Assembly (NCBI GenBank): GCA_009774625.1
Contig: VSOB01000019.1
Coordinates: forward strand, 1-49,470
From: Lachnospiraceae bacterium
Lineage (GTDB): Bacteria > Bacillota > Clostridia > Lachnospirales > Lachnospiraceae
DNA: 49,470 nucleotides
Reading direction: 5' to 3'
The notes under the pieces were generated by a model. That model was given only the letters and a program-made list of their open reading frames with translations. It had not been told where the DNA came from and searched no databases. The translations under genes and the position numbers were made by a program. This document shows positions 32,602 through 40,470 of the stretch, in pieces (position 1 is the first letter of the stretch; each line of letters begins with the position of its first letter).

Positions 32602-32925
32602 TCACACACGTTCCGGATACTCTCTGTCCTTCCAATACCACCATTTCAGTTTTTCCGGCTCATGCGCTTCATGCTCTGCAAAATAAACCGCACAGCGAAA
32701 TACATACAGCACACACAGATCGTCCACAAACCCCTTTTTCAAAGCATCCAGATGATACAATTCCTCCGGGCTCCTCCCTCTCAGATCAGCGATACAGCGG
32801 ATACCGATGTTCTGCAGATGCCGCTCCATATTGATACCCACACCTGGTATCTTTTTTAAGTCACTGACAGGACACCTGTTATTCTCTTTCGTTTCCTGTT
32901 TCCCCGGCCTCTGGCTGTTCTTCAT
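32602..32925 (-). CDS. Helix-hairpin-helix protein (Cdd1/pathogenicity-locus family)
   Basis: This 107-residue protein has the family core DLKKIPGVGINMERHLQNIG (a helix-hairpin-helix), then ADLRGRSPEELYHLDALKKG and FRCAVYFAEHE. The family is found in many bacteria and its role is unknown; the fold suggests DNA contact. The start at 32925 follows GGAGGGAG; the frame from 32967 is longer without support. It is the last gene of a small run (kinase-CxxC protein-HhH). Confidence 0.75.
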   Translation of the reverse strand: MKNSQRPGKQETKENNRCPVSDLKKIPGVGINMERHLQNIGIRCIADLRGRSPEELYHLDALKKGFVDDLCVLYVFRCAVYFAEHEAHEPEKLKWWYWKDREYPERV

Positions 32926-32971
32926 AGCTCCCTCCTGATTCCCCGCATTCTCAGAATGCCATCTCATACTC

Positions 32972-33316
32972 TTACCGGGAATGAAAATAAGTCCCTTCCC
33001 GTCCCCAAAGTAGATTTTCTATATTTTCCAATGAAATATTCTCTACTTTTCCATACCTGGGAGTCCCGCGGATACACGCCCCTAAAAAATACATTGCCCC
33101 GCACTTAACACATTGCAGATAAAAACATACCGTAAAATGCTTTTCTTCCTCCAGAACCTGCATCATGTTTTCAAAAGGACAATCCCCTGCATAAACTTCC
33201 AATAATCCCCCTGAAACCAACACAGACAATAAACTGTACACAGGGATAAGATTCTGATCCGGATTGCTCCTTGCGCCCGTAAAAGCACTGTCCACAATAC
33301 TGCAATTACAGCACAT
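32972..33316 (-). CDS. Unknown small cysteine-rich protein
   Basis: This 114-residue protein starts MCCNCSIVDSAFTGA and later has FYLQCVKCGAMYFLGACIRG (about 75-94), so two Cys pairs could bind zinc or a cluster. No membrane helix or signal is seen. ATG 33316 has AAGAGGG seven bases upstream, inside the end of the kinase gene that it overlaps by 11 bp; the longer frame at 33373 is not supported. I do not recognise the family. Confidence 0.6.
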   Translation of the reverse strand: MCCNCSIVDSAFTGARSNPDQNLIPVYSLLSVLVSGGLLEVYAGDCPFENMMQVLEEEKHFTVCFYLQCVKCGAMYFLGACIRGTPRYGKVENISLENIENLLWGREGTYFHSR

Positions 33317-33839
33317 AATCCGGCCCTCTTTTCTGACTTTCTGCATTGCCAGTTTCTGTATCCAGATAATCATCCGTCTCCTGCCTTGATCTGAAACTAT
33401 GTACAGTTTTCTGATTTCGATATTTCTCTATCAGTGAGCAGAGCTGCGGACGCTGTCTTTTGGGGAAATGAAGAATCCACTCTTTAAATTCCGCATCAAA
33501 TTCCGTTTCCGTCCACGGCATATCCTCTCTGCTTTTCCCTATCCTTGACCGTGCTCCTTCAAGACATACCGCCACCGGATAATCTAAAAAATATATGGTA
33601 TCACATGCCTGTATGCGTACCTCAAGAGTACGCAGATAATTGCCGTCTATAATCCACTGCTTCCGATCCAGTATAGCATATAAACGGGAATCGAACTCTT
33701 TGCTGCTGATATTGGTCCGGTCCGGCTTATGCCAAATCTGATCCAGATAATATAAGGGAATGTCAGTCTTGTCCCGCAGCTTTCTGGCAAATGTACTTTT
33801 TCCGGCTCCGGGGCTCCCTATTATGATCGCTCTTTGCAT
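33306..33839 (-). CDS. P-loop kinase of the FlaR/adenylate-kinase-like family
   Basis: This 177-residue protein starts AIIIGSPGAGKSTFARKL (Walker A GSPGAGKS, 8-15), and has LDQIWHKPD, WIIDGNYLRTL and an Arg-rich C-terminal part. It belongs to the 'topology modulation' kinase-like family, whose substrate is not settled. GGAAGG precedes the start. It ends inside the start of the Cys-rich gene, and lies 17 bp behind the membrane protein gene. Confidence 0.8.
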   Translation of the reverse strand: MQRAIIIGSPGAGKSTFARKLRDKTDIPLYYLDQIWHKPDRTNISSKEFDSRLYAILDRKQWIIDGNYLRTLEVRIQACDTIYFLDYPVAVCLEGARSRIGKSREDMPWTETEFDAEFKEWILHFPKRQRPQLCSLIEKYRNQKTVHSFRSRQETDDYLDTETGNAESQKRGPDYVL

Positions 33840-33856
33840 ATGGTGTTCCTTCCTGT

Positions 33857-34534
33857 CTATTTTCCTCTTCCGCCGATGAGCCTGAGACCTGCACAGACAT
33901 AATTACCTATAAAAATAAACAGTCCCATAACCGCAATATAATCCACATAGAAACATATTAGCGGCTCTTCAAAATCAAAAAAGACAAACTGATTTATAAG
34001 CAGCATGTAACTGCCGATTTCCCTCTTTCCGAAAGCGTATATGCCATAACCTGCAATGACCATTGCCAGCAGACGCCCTGCCCACGTCCGCACTGCAGAC
34101 GATTTATGGAACAGTTTTCCAGCCATTTTTGTCATCATACTCCAATGGAATCCAAGATGGACAGACATCAGTACAAATCCCCAATAGGCAGAAAGCATAT
34201 GTAAGTTTCTTGCAAAAGAGCGGCCGCCCTTAACAGGAAGGAAAGACAGCGCATGTCGGGAGAGGATAACTCCGCTTATCATAGAGCCGGTCATCGCACA
34301 AAGCAACAGTAATACAGTCATCGTCTGTACGACGCGCACAGGATTGTATCTTCCTTTCAGGAGATTTCTGCTCCATCTGCCGTTCAGGATATGGTGGAGG
34401 ATAAAAAGAAAAAACATTCCAATGCCTATCCACTCATGGGCTGCCTGACCAATCAGTTCATAGGCCATAAGCAGAAGCAGCGCCGCTGTCATTCCGATAT
34501 CCACCGCCAGTTTCAACATCATCTTCGGTTTCAT
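33857..34534 (-). CDS. Cytochrome b561-like membrane protein (DUF4405 type)
   Basis: This 225-residue protein has about six hydrophobic segments and conserved His in helices (FILHHILNG near 46, NLHMLSAYWGF near 110, SVHLGFHW near 122), the sort of residues that bind heme in DUF4405 and b561 proteins. ATG 34534 is chosen because AAAGGGA precedes it and because the longer frame (34666) overlaps the flavodoxin remnant. Its usual neighbour in related loci is a flavodoxin, here broken. Role in electron transfer is inference. Confidence 0.7.
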   Translation of the reverse strand: MKPKMMLKLAVDIGMTAALLLLMAYELIGQAAHEWIGIGMFFLFILHHILNGRWSRNLLKGRYNPVRVVQTMTVLLLLCAMTGSMISGVILSRHALSFLPVKGGRSFARNLHMLSAYWGFVLMSVHLGFHWSMMTKMAGKLFHKSSAVRTWAGRLLAMVIAGYGIYAFGKREIGSYMLLINQFVFFDFEEPLICFYVDYIAVMGLFIFIGNYVCAGLRLIGGRGK

Positions 34535-34548
34535 ACAATCATCCCTTT

Positions 34549-34908
34549 TCAGATACCGTTTCCAAGTTTCCCCGCCTCCTGCCTGTTGGTTGCCATTCCG
34601 GCATATTCCATGCCATAGAGCTTTGCAAAACGTTTCATGATATACTCTCCCGCCTCCAGCATCCACTTTTCAGGCGAAGCTCCCTGAAACAGAAAGTATA
34701 ATTTTCTTCCGGAAAACTCACCGTTTTTCACCAGACCGTAAAAACGGTCCAGCACATTCCGCACAGAACCGCATATATTGTGCCGGTAAAGGGCCGAACC
34801 AATCACGATCACTTCCGCTTCTTTCATCCTGGCAATAACCGCATCGAGCTGGTCATCCTCAAATGCCTGTCACTGTCCGTCACCGTCGGCAGCTTTGTAT
34901 ACCCCCAT
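34549..34908 (-). pseudogene. Broken flavodoxin/NADPH-dependent FMN reductase gene
   Basis: The frame from about 34908 reads GVYKAADGDGQ, then an in-frame TGA (34872-34870), then QAFEDDQLDAVIARMKEAEV, IVIGSALYRHNICGSV and a further 70 residues. This matches the middle and C-terminus of small flavin reductases, where a Cys is expected at the TGA position, so it is probably TGC changed to TGA. The N-terminal flavin-binding third is missing. An internal ATG at 34827 could give 92 residues but not a working enzyme. Confidence 0.7.
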
Positions 34909-34975
34909 AATAATAGCTGAAGGAAACAAAGTCCACAGTATTTTTCAAAATTTTTTCACTCTCTTCTTCTATGCC
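34903..34975 (-). pseudogene. Fragment of a GH1 6-phospho-beta-glucosidase gene
   Basis: A minus-strand frame reads GIEEESEKILKNTVDFVSFS followed by YYYGG. The VDFVSFSYY stretch is characteristic of GH1 6-phospho-beta-glucosidases. Only about 25 codons remain, squeezed between an aldo/keto reductase fragment and the flavodoxin fragment. Confidence 0.45.
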
Positions 34976-35211
34976 GGCCAGATCTTTGTTTCCAGGAAAA
35001 TTCCCTCTCTGGGGATACCGGACTTTTTCATTGCCCTGCCGACTGCTTTCTCATTCACATAAGCATTTGCCGTATCAATCAGGCGATAGCCGCCCTTCAG
35101 GGCGTTTAAAACGGAAGCCTCTGCCTCATCCGGATTTAACAAAAAAGTCCCGATTCCCACCACAGGCATTTCCACTTTATTATTCAATGTTACAATATTT
35201 CGTTGGCTCAT
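34969..35211 (-). pseudogene. 5' fragment of an aldo/keto reductase gene
   Basis: 80 residues match the start of an aldo/keto reductase: VTLNNKVEMPVVGIGTF, LNALKGGYRLIDTANAY (with catalytic Asp and Tyr) and EGIFLETKIWPA, then TAG. GAAGGG precedes the ATG. About 200 residues of the barrel are missing, so the product cannot fold as an enzyme. A complete but different member follows upstream. Confidence 0.8.
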
Positions 35212-35242
35212 GTTAGTTTTCCCTTCTTCCTTTTAAAAATAT

Positions 35243-36250
35243 TTATTCCCGGACATTCAAAACCTTTGTACCGCCGAATACATCCGACATCTCCATCGTC
35301 TCAAGCTGTTTATCCAAAATCTCAACTTCTTTTGGGGTCAGCCTGATTTCCACCGCCCCTGCATTTTCTTTCAGACGGTCCGATTTCCTGGTTCCGGGAA
35401 TCGGTACCAGATACGGCTTTTTACAAAGCATCCATGCAAGGGAAATCTGGCCGGGCGTGGCATGCTTTTCCTCCGCAACCGTGCTGATAAGCTCCAGCAG
35501 CTTCTGATTCTGTTCCAATGCCTCTGGCATAAACTGCGGCATTATGCTCCGGTAATCTGTCCCTGCTTCAAACCGGGAATCTTTCCCATACCTTGCAGAC
35601 AAAAATCCGTTTGCCAGAGGAGAAAATGCCACATAACCGATCTTTAGCTCTTCCAGTACAGGAAAGAGCGATTCATGCCAGCGTGCCATCATGGAATAGC
35701 GGTTCTGGATTGCCGTTACCGGACAGACTCCATGGGCACGGCGTATCGTTGCTTCATCAGCCTCAGAAATCCCCCAATGCGTGATCTTTCCGTCCTGTAT
35801 CAGCTCCTGCATACCCCCTGCCACTTCTTCAATAGGAACGGAATCATCCACACGGTGCTGATAATACAGATCGATATGGTCTGTTCCAAGCCATTTTAAA
35901 GAATTTTCTGCCGAAACACGGATCACCTCCGGTCTGGAATCCGGCGCCAGAGGTTTATTGACCTGTTTGCTGTCCATATCAAAATGAATCCCGAATTTGG
36001 TTGCAATCACTACTTTATTCCGATACGGCTTCAGCGCCTCTCCTACCAGTTCTTCATTGTCGTGAGGATTTTCCGGCGTACCATAGACTTCCGCCGTGTC
36101 AAAGAATGTGTATCCTGTCTCCACAGCCTCCGCTAACAATTCCTTCATTTCTTTTTTGTCTGCAGGCGCTCCGTAGGCATGACTCATCCCCATACAACCA
36201 AGCCCCACTGCAGATACAGTCAGGTTATTTCCCAATGTTCTGTATTCCAT
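35243..36250 (-). CDS. Aldo/keto reductase
   Basis: This 335-residue barrel enzyme has GLGCMGMSHAYG, the catalytic tetrad D-Y in FFDTAEVYG, K in VVIATKFG and H in IDLYYQHRVD, and the NADPH site PIPGTRKSDRLKEN. It reduces aldehydes or ketones in the cytoplasm; the substrate is unknown. ATG 36250 is chosen since GGAGG stands six bases before it, while the ATG at 36256 abuts that site. Confidence 0.93.
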   Translation of the reverse strand: MEYRTLGNNLTVSAVGLGCMGMSHAYGAPADKKEMKELLAEAVETGYTFFDTAEVYGTPENPHDNEELVGEALKPYRNKVVIATKFGIHFDMDSKQVNKPLAPDSRPEVIRVSAENSLKWLGTDHIDLYYQHRVDDSVPIEEVAGGMQELIQDGKITHWGISEADEATIRRAHGVCPVTAIQNRYSMMARWHESLFPVLEELKIGYVAFSPLANGFLSARYGKDSRFEAGTDYRSIMPQFMPEALEQNQKLLELISTVAEEKHATPGQISLAWMLCKKPYLVPIPGTRKSDRLKENAGAVEIRLTPKEVEILDKQLETMEMSDVFGGTKVLNVRE

Positions 36251-36311
36251 TTCCATCCTCCATCTGACCAAACCTCTTACTTGAAATATTTTATCCGCCC
36301 CATATGCATGT

Positions 36312-37037
36312 TTAATTCGCATTCAGCCCAAGACTTTCCGCCCATAATACCACTTCTTTCTCACTGTCCGCCACGCTGTTTCTGGAAAGGGAAAGTGTGT
36401 TCTCACTTACCTGCGCATCCGGCTGCAACTCTGCTATGGTATTAAGGGTACCTGAAAAGCCACTGCCGCCATGTGTCACAAAGGGAATGATTGTCTTTCC
36501 TCCCAAATCATATTCTTCCAAAAACGTGTAGACCGGCATCGGCAGATCCGCCCACCAGTTCGGATATCCCAGGATTATAATTTCATACTGTTCAATAGTT
36601 TCCACATGATTTAAGAGTTCCGGACGTTTGTTCTCATCCTGCTCATCCGCTGCCTGGTCTATCAACGGATCATGGTCAGCCGGATAGGCTTCCGCTGCCT
36701 CAATACGGAACAAATCACCGCCCGTTGTCTGCTGAATCAAACCTGCCACATATTCAGTGTTTCCCATCTTTTCATTGTCCCTGATTACAATACTGGCTCC
36801 GGCAACCGCATCTGTCGTTTCCACATCCTCCGGTACGGAGAAATAAGCAATCAGAATGTTGGAACCGCCCGATGAGAGCTCTTTTTCCGTACCTGTCGTG
36901 ATCTGATCCTTCCCGGCAGTTTCCTCTGCTGCGGAAACCACATCGCCATTGCGGCTGCCGGACATTTCTTCTGCCCCGCATCCAACCAGCCCCAATACCA
37001 ACAGAGCCACTGCGCACACAATATTTTTCCGTTTCAT
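36312..37037 (-). CDS. Flavodoxin-domain lipoprotein
   Basis: This 241-residue protein has a lipoprotein signal (MKRKNIVCAVALLVLGLVGC, lipobox LVGC), a Ser/Thr/Glu linker, and then a flavodoxin domain: NILIAYFSVPED, YEIIILGYPNWWADLPMPVY and FVTHGGSGFSGTL. An extracytoplasmic flavodoxin suggests flavin-based electron transfer at the membrane. ATG 37037 is chosen with AAGGTGG upstream; GTG 37046 is the alternative. It precedes the aldo/keto reductase gene by 61 bp. Confidence 0.85.
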   Translation of the reverse strand: MKRKNIVCAVALLVLGLVGCGAEEMSGSRNGDVVSAAEETAGKDQITTGTEKELSSGGSNILIAYFSVPEDVETTDAVAGASIVIRDNEKMGNTEYVAGLIQQTTGGDLFRIEAAEAYPADHDPLIDQAADEQDENKRPELLNHVETIEQYEIIILGYPNWWADLPMPVYTFLEEYDLGGKTIIPFVTHGGSGFSGTLNTIAELQPDAQVSENTLSLSRNSVADSEKEVVLWAESLGLNAN

Positions 37038-37131
37038 TTTTACCACCTTCTTTGAGTGTTGTTATAGCCGCAGTAAAAAACTTTCGCTTCATTCACTGCG
37101 GCCATCCGTCCGTTTTCTTATTCTGCAATAC

Positions 37132-37308
37132 TTACTTCACATTCTCCACAATCCAGTTTTCCACATGGTCTGCAATCACGTCATTGTTCAGATCCTGGAA
37201 CATGAAATGGTCGTTTCCCGTAATGCCCTCCTTCGGGAGATCCACAACCCGGCTCACACCGCCCTGTGCAGTATAAGCAGCGCTGTCATACTCATTTTTC
37301 TTATCATA
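37132..37308 (-). pseudogene. C-terminal remnant of an alpha/beta hydrolase gene
   Basis: A 58-residue frame reads GGVSRVVDLPKEGITGNDHF followed by MFQDLNNDVIADHVENWI, which is the end of an alpha/beta hydrolase with the catalytic His in GNDHF. No start codon with a ribosome binding site and no nucleophile part is present. Confidence 0.65.
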
Positions 37309-37361
37309 CTATCATCCTCCTGTTTTTCATTCTGCGGCGGTTCTGTCCTGACCGCTTCCTT

Positions 37362-37626
37362 ACATTGCATCCGCGTCCCTCCGCTTTCACGGGTGTACGG
37401 CTCCCACTGCGGCAGCCCTTCCGCACGGGGCGCACCGGTCCTGGCAAAATTGACCCAAGACTGGCTGAGCTTCCGTCAGGCCGTCTTTATCCGGATACGC
37501 ATCCCTGATCGCCTCTGTCAGTTCTCCGGTCACCGGAATGATTCTGCGGGGTCTGCCCGCAGCCGGTCACAGGGACTATCATCATACCCGCCAGCAGAAC
37601 AGATAAAAACTGTTTTCTTTTATTCA
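37362..37626 (-). pseudogene. Carboxylesterase remnant with a lipoprotein signal
   Basis: From ATG 37626 the frame encodes a lipoprotein signal MNKRKQFLSVLLAGMMIVPV with lipobox VTGC, then stops. After frame changes, the sequence encodes ELTEAIRDAYPDKDGLTEA and then SWVNFARTGAPRAEGLPQWE with PYTRESGG, the C-terminal signature of type-B carboxylesterases. The central 400 or so residues are gone, so it is a shrunken pseudogene. Confidence 0.6.
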
Positions 37627-37684
37627 TATTTCAGACTCCTTTCCAGCTTCAGCCTGCAAAATCCTGGCTGGTTTTCTTTAGTAT

Positions 37685-37717
37685 AAAAAAATCGAGGCTT
37701 CCGCAGAAGTCTCGATT
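37685..37717 (-). terminator. Terminator of the DUF4157 gene
   Basis: AATCGAG-G-CTTC and GAAG-T-CTCGATT form an 11-bp stem (one mismatch) with a CGCA loop (37690-37717). On the minus strand it is followed by TTTTTTTATAC. It lies about 115 bp past the stop codon at 37831. Confidence 0.75.
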
Positions 37718-37830
37718 GGTTTATCAGTTTATACTATCAGGTTATATCTCTGGCCGGGGTTTCAGGATTTCCTTCTCATTTTCCCATAACTTTACAGGAA
37801 TCATACAAGTGAAATCACCATGCTGTCCAA

Positions 37831-39768
37831 TTACGTACTATAACCCCGGAAAATTTTATCCAGCGCTTCCGTATCAGAAAATACACTTTCGTATATTACT
37901 CTTCTTGTCATCAGGATTTCCGAAAGCCTTTCCCGCAATACTGCAAACGAACTTTCGATTCTGAAAAGCTCTTCTGCCGCTTCTCTGCCTTGTCCCTCCT
38001 CACCAGATTTACCGGAACTTTTCAGCTCCATGATTTTTGCTCCCACTATGCCGAACCATCGCTCCAGTTCTGTAAAATAGATATTGATTTCCACATACGC
38101 GGACAGGAGCATGCTGCATTCGGCCTGCAGGTCGGCCGACTGCCTTTCCTGATCTATATTGTCCAACGGAATCGGCTTTCCTTTATATCTTTTGACTGTT
38201 TTGTTACAGAATGCAATCAATGGACAGTGCTCTGTCATTTCTTCATATCCGGCTGAGCCCATAACCTGAGATGCGACCCGGCCAAACTGTTGCAATAAAC
38301 CAGTTACAATTTCGGACTGGTTTTTTTCCAACTCTGCAATCCTGTTTCTCAATTCTCTCATATTTTCCAGAGAGTTGATATAGTCTACCAGCCGCGCCGG
38401 CAAATACACCGTGATACTTGCATTATCTTGCCTTAAGACAGGGTTTTTACTGAAATTTGCCAGAAGAAAGGAACCATTTGCCCCCAGGCTGATAATCCCC
38501 GCTATATTTTTTATAATTGCTGTTTTACTGTTGTCCCTGTACTGGTATTGCCACATATTTCCTGACCCTCTGGCACATCCTGGGGGTATCTCTCCCCCTG
38601 CCGTCTGGTCAACCGGCACCTTAAAATAAGTATAGCGTCCTATATTATTCCGGTATTTTTTTATCTTTTCCAGCTCCTTCTGTTCCGTGATTTCCACCCA
38701 GTCGTCCTGACTGTATGCGGCAGGCGCCTGCAAAACAGGTACTCTGCTTTCAGCCATCAGTCTTTCCAGCTCACTCAGGTCTGCCTGTTCCTCCGCCTCA
38801 CCTGGTTCTGCATGTCCTTCCCCCTCATCTGTTTTGCCCATGTCAGCAGCCGATAATAAAGGCGGCTCCATCCTGGGTTCGAAACCTTCCAGTGCGGTCA
38901 GCCCGTAAAACTCTTTCAGAATATCAAACAATTGGCCTGCATCCCTTTCATTCAGTGCGCGTTGCAAACCATCATAGATCTCCTTCATCCTATCAAATCT
39001 TTTTTGATCCATTACGCCCATATATCTTGCATCATAGTCAAATCCTTCTTTTTCCCCTGTTTCTGCCCGCATCATTGTATTTGGCCCATAAAAAAGATTC
39101 CCCTGGGGCCAGATCAGATAATCCTCTTCTGTCTCATTGTACTGATTTACATAACTCACATGATCTGATTCTGTAAAATTCCCTGTTTGATCCTTCCGAA
39201 CCCACGGCACACCGGCGCGCCAATACAGTTCCTGCTTTTGTTCCCGGTTCAATAATTTCAGCGCTGCTTTCAGCAGATTCTGCGGTATGATGTGATGCGC
39301 TGTCTGTGGAAGTCCTCCCACACATTCTCTGTCAGCCGACTTGTCAAAAGGATTTCTCTGCACAGGCCCATCGGATACTGCCATCCCCTGTACCATCCCG
39401 TTTCCACCCACGGCTCTGCCGATCTCGTCCGCCTGTCTTTCCAGAACCGGGTCTGTATTCATCTTTACGCCGCTTGCATGCCGGGTATCGGCCCGGACGA
39501 TTCCCCGCTTTTGCTGGACCACATGCCCCAGCTCATGGGGCAGATGCCGCTCCTGACCCGGACCGATGTACACCCGGTTTCCCTGTGTATATGCATATGC
39601 ATCCAGCCTGGCAGGGCGGTCCGAATGATAGGACACCCGTACATCATCCAGGGAAAGGCCGCTGCTTTCTTCCACTCTCCGCTTCAATTGCGGCGGAATC
39701 CCGGTATCATTCCGTTTTACCCGTTCCCTTCCCCTTGTTTCTTTTCCTGCCTTTTCATATTGATACAT
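37831..39768 (-). CDS. DUF4157 (eCIS-core) protein with AHH-type nuclease-like motif
   Basis: This 645-residue protein starts with a DUF4157 domain (about 20-120): IPPQLKRRVEESSGLSLDDV, YTQGNRVYIGPGQ, the zincin motif HELGH (78-82) with VVQQ, and the second metal part LERQADEIG (109-117). This domain marks proteins tied to extracellular contractile injection systems and polymorphic toxins. A short VQRNPF linker leads to a region with AHHIIP (157-162), the core of AHH/HNH-type nuclease folds, followed by WPQGNLFYGPN. The rest (about 330-645) is helical with Glu-rich and coiled parts. No signal peptide, injection-system genes or obvious immunity gene are near. A secreted or injected toxin is the best guess; a phage-derived protein is an alternative. 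Confidence 0.75.
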   Translation of the reverse strand: MYQYEKAGKETRGRERVKRNDTGIPPQLKRRVEESSGLSLDDVRVSYHSDRPARLDAYAYTQGNRVYIGPGQERHLPHELGHVVQQKRGIVRADTRHASGVKMNTDPVLERQADEIGRAVGGNGMVQGMAVSDGPVQRNPFDKSADRECVGGLPQTAHHIIPQNLLKAALKLLNREQKQELYWRAGVPWVRKDQTGNFTESDHVSYVNQYNETEEDYLIWPQGNLFYGPNTMMRAETGEKEGFDYDARYMGVMDQKRFDRMKEIYDGLQRALNERDAGQLFDILKEFYGLTALEGFEPRMEPPLLSAADMGKTDEGEGHAEPGEAEEQADLSELERLMAESRVPVLQAPAAYSQDDWVEITEQKELEKIKKYRNNIGRYTYFKVPVDQTAGGEIPPGCARGSGNMWQYQYRDNSKTAIIKNIAGIISLGANGSFLLANFSKNPVLRQDNASITVYLPARLVDYINSLENMRELRNRIAELEKNQSEIVTGLLQQFGRVASQVMGSAGYEEMTEHCPLIAFCNKTVKRYKGKPIPLDNIDQERQSADLQAECSMLLSAYVEINIYFTELERWFGIVGAKIMELKSSGKSGEEGQGREAAEELFRIESSFAVLRERLSEILMTRRVIYESVFSDTEALDKIFRGYST

Positions 39769-39819
39769 CGACCGGTCTGCTCCTTATCCTGTGACTTTTC
39801 GTATATAAAACAGCATATC

Positions 39820-40455
39820 TCACTCCACAAAAGAATGGCTCATAATATAAAACTCCTCCTGACTGGGCTGATGTTTTCTCTCCTTCTTTTCCAGAGTTTC
39901 ATCATACCGGAGTGCATCTGCTTCCTCAATCGCCATTGCGGGACTCTCATGATAATACCATTTTCTGCCGTCAAGAGCATGAGGAACCAATTCCTTTACC
40001 AGCATGGCGGCGGGAAATTTATCGTTTTCCGTGCAGATATGAAATCTTTTGCAGCACCAAAATCCGCTGGATACATAGTTTGACGGCGCTCCGAATATGA
40101 CAATCACATCATAGCCAAGTGAAACCGCCTTTTCAAAAGAATGCTGCATCAGTCGTTTCCCATATCCCCTGCGCTGATACTGCGGGGCAATGCAAAGCGG
40201 TCCAAAGGTAAGAATCTCCTTTTTCTCACCTGCTGTATCTTTTAGAAAAGCCCTGGTATACATAATATTGCCTGCCACTTCTCCGTCCACTTCCAGCACA
40301 AAATCCAGCTCAGGAATAAAATCAGCATGCTCCCGCATCACATGTACAAGATAATGTTCCACACATCCCGGAATATACTGATTATAAAAGGCTTCCCGTG
40401 TCATCTTCTCCACAGCCTGATAATCCTTTGCTTCCTCATTTCTGATCAAAACCAT
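39820..40455 (-). CDS. GNAT-family N-acetyltransferase
   Basis: This 211-residue protein has the acetyl-CoA motif LCIAPQYQRRGYGKRLMQHS (R/Q-x-x-G-x-G/A) near residue 90 and FGAPSNYVSSGFWCCKRFHI after it. It transfers an acetyl group to an unknown amine. It lies 15 bp downstream of the epimerase gene on the same strand and 51 bp ahead of the DUF4157 gene. Confidence 0.88.
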   Translation of the reverse strand: MVLIRNEEAKDYQAVEKMTREAFYNQYIPGCVEHYLVHVMREHADFIPELDFVLEVDGEVAGNIMYTRAFLKDTAGEKKEILTFGPLCIAPQYQRRGYGKRLMQHSFEKAVSLGYDVIVIFGAPSNYVSSGFWCCKRFHICTENDKFPAAMLVKELVPHALDGRKWYYHESPAMAIEEADALRYDETLEKKERKHQPSQEEFYIMSHSFVE

Positions 40456-40470
40456 TTTACTGTCTCCACT

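Noticed and set aside
34865..34880. In-frame TGA in the flavodoxin remnant as a possible selenocysteine codon at an expected Cys position.
   Set aside because: No bSECIS-like hairpin is evident just downstream, the N-terminal third of the gene is missing, and neighbouring genes are also fragments. A nonsense change in a pseudogene explains it better.
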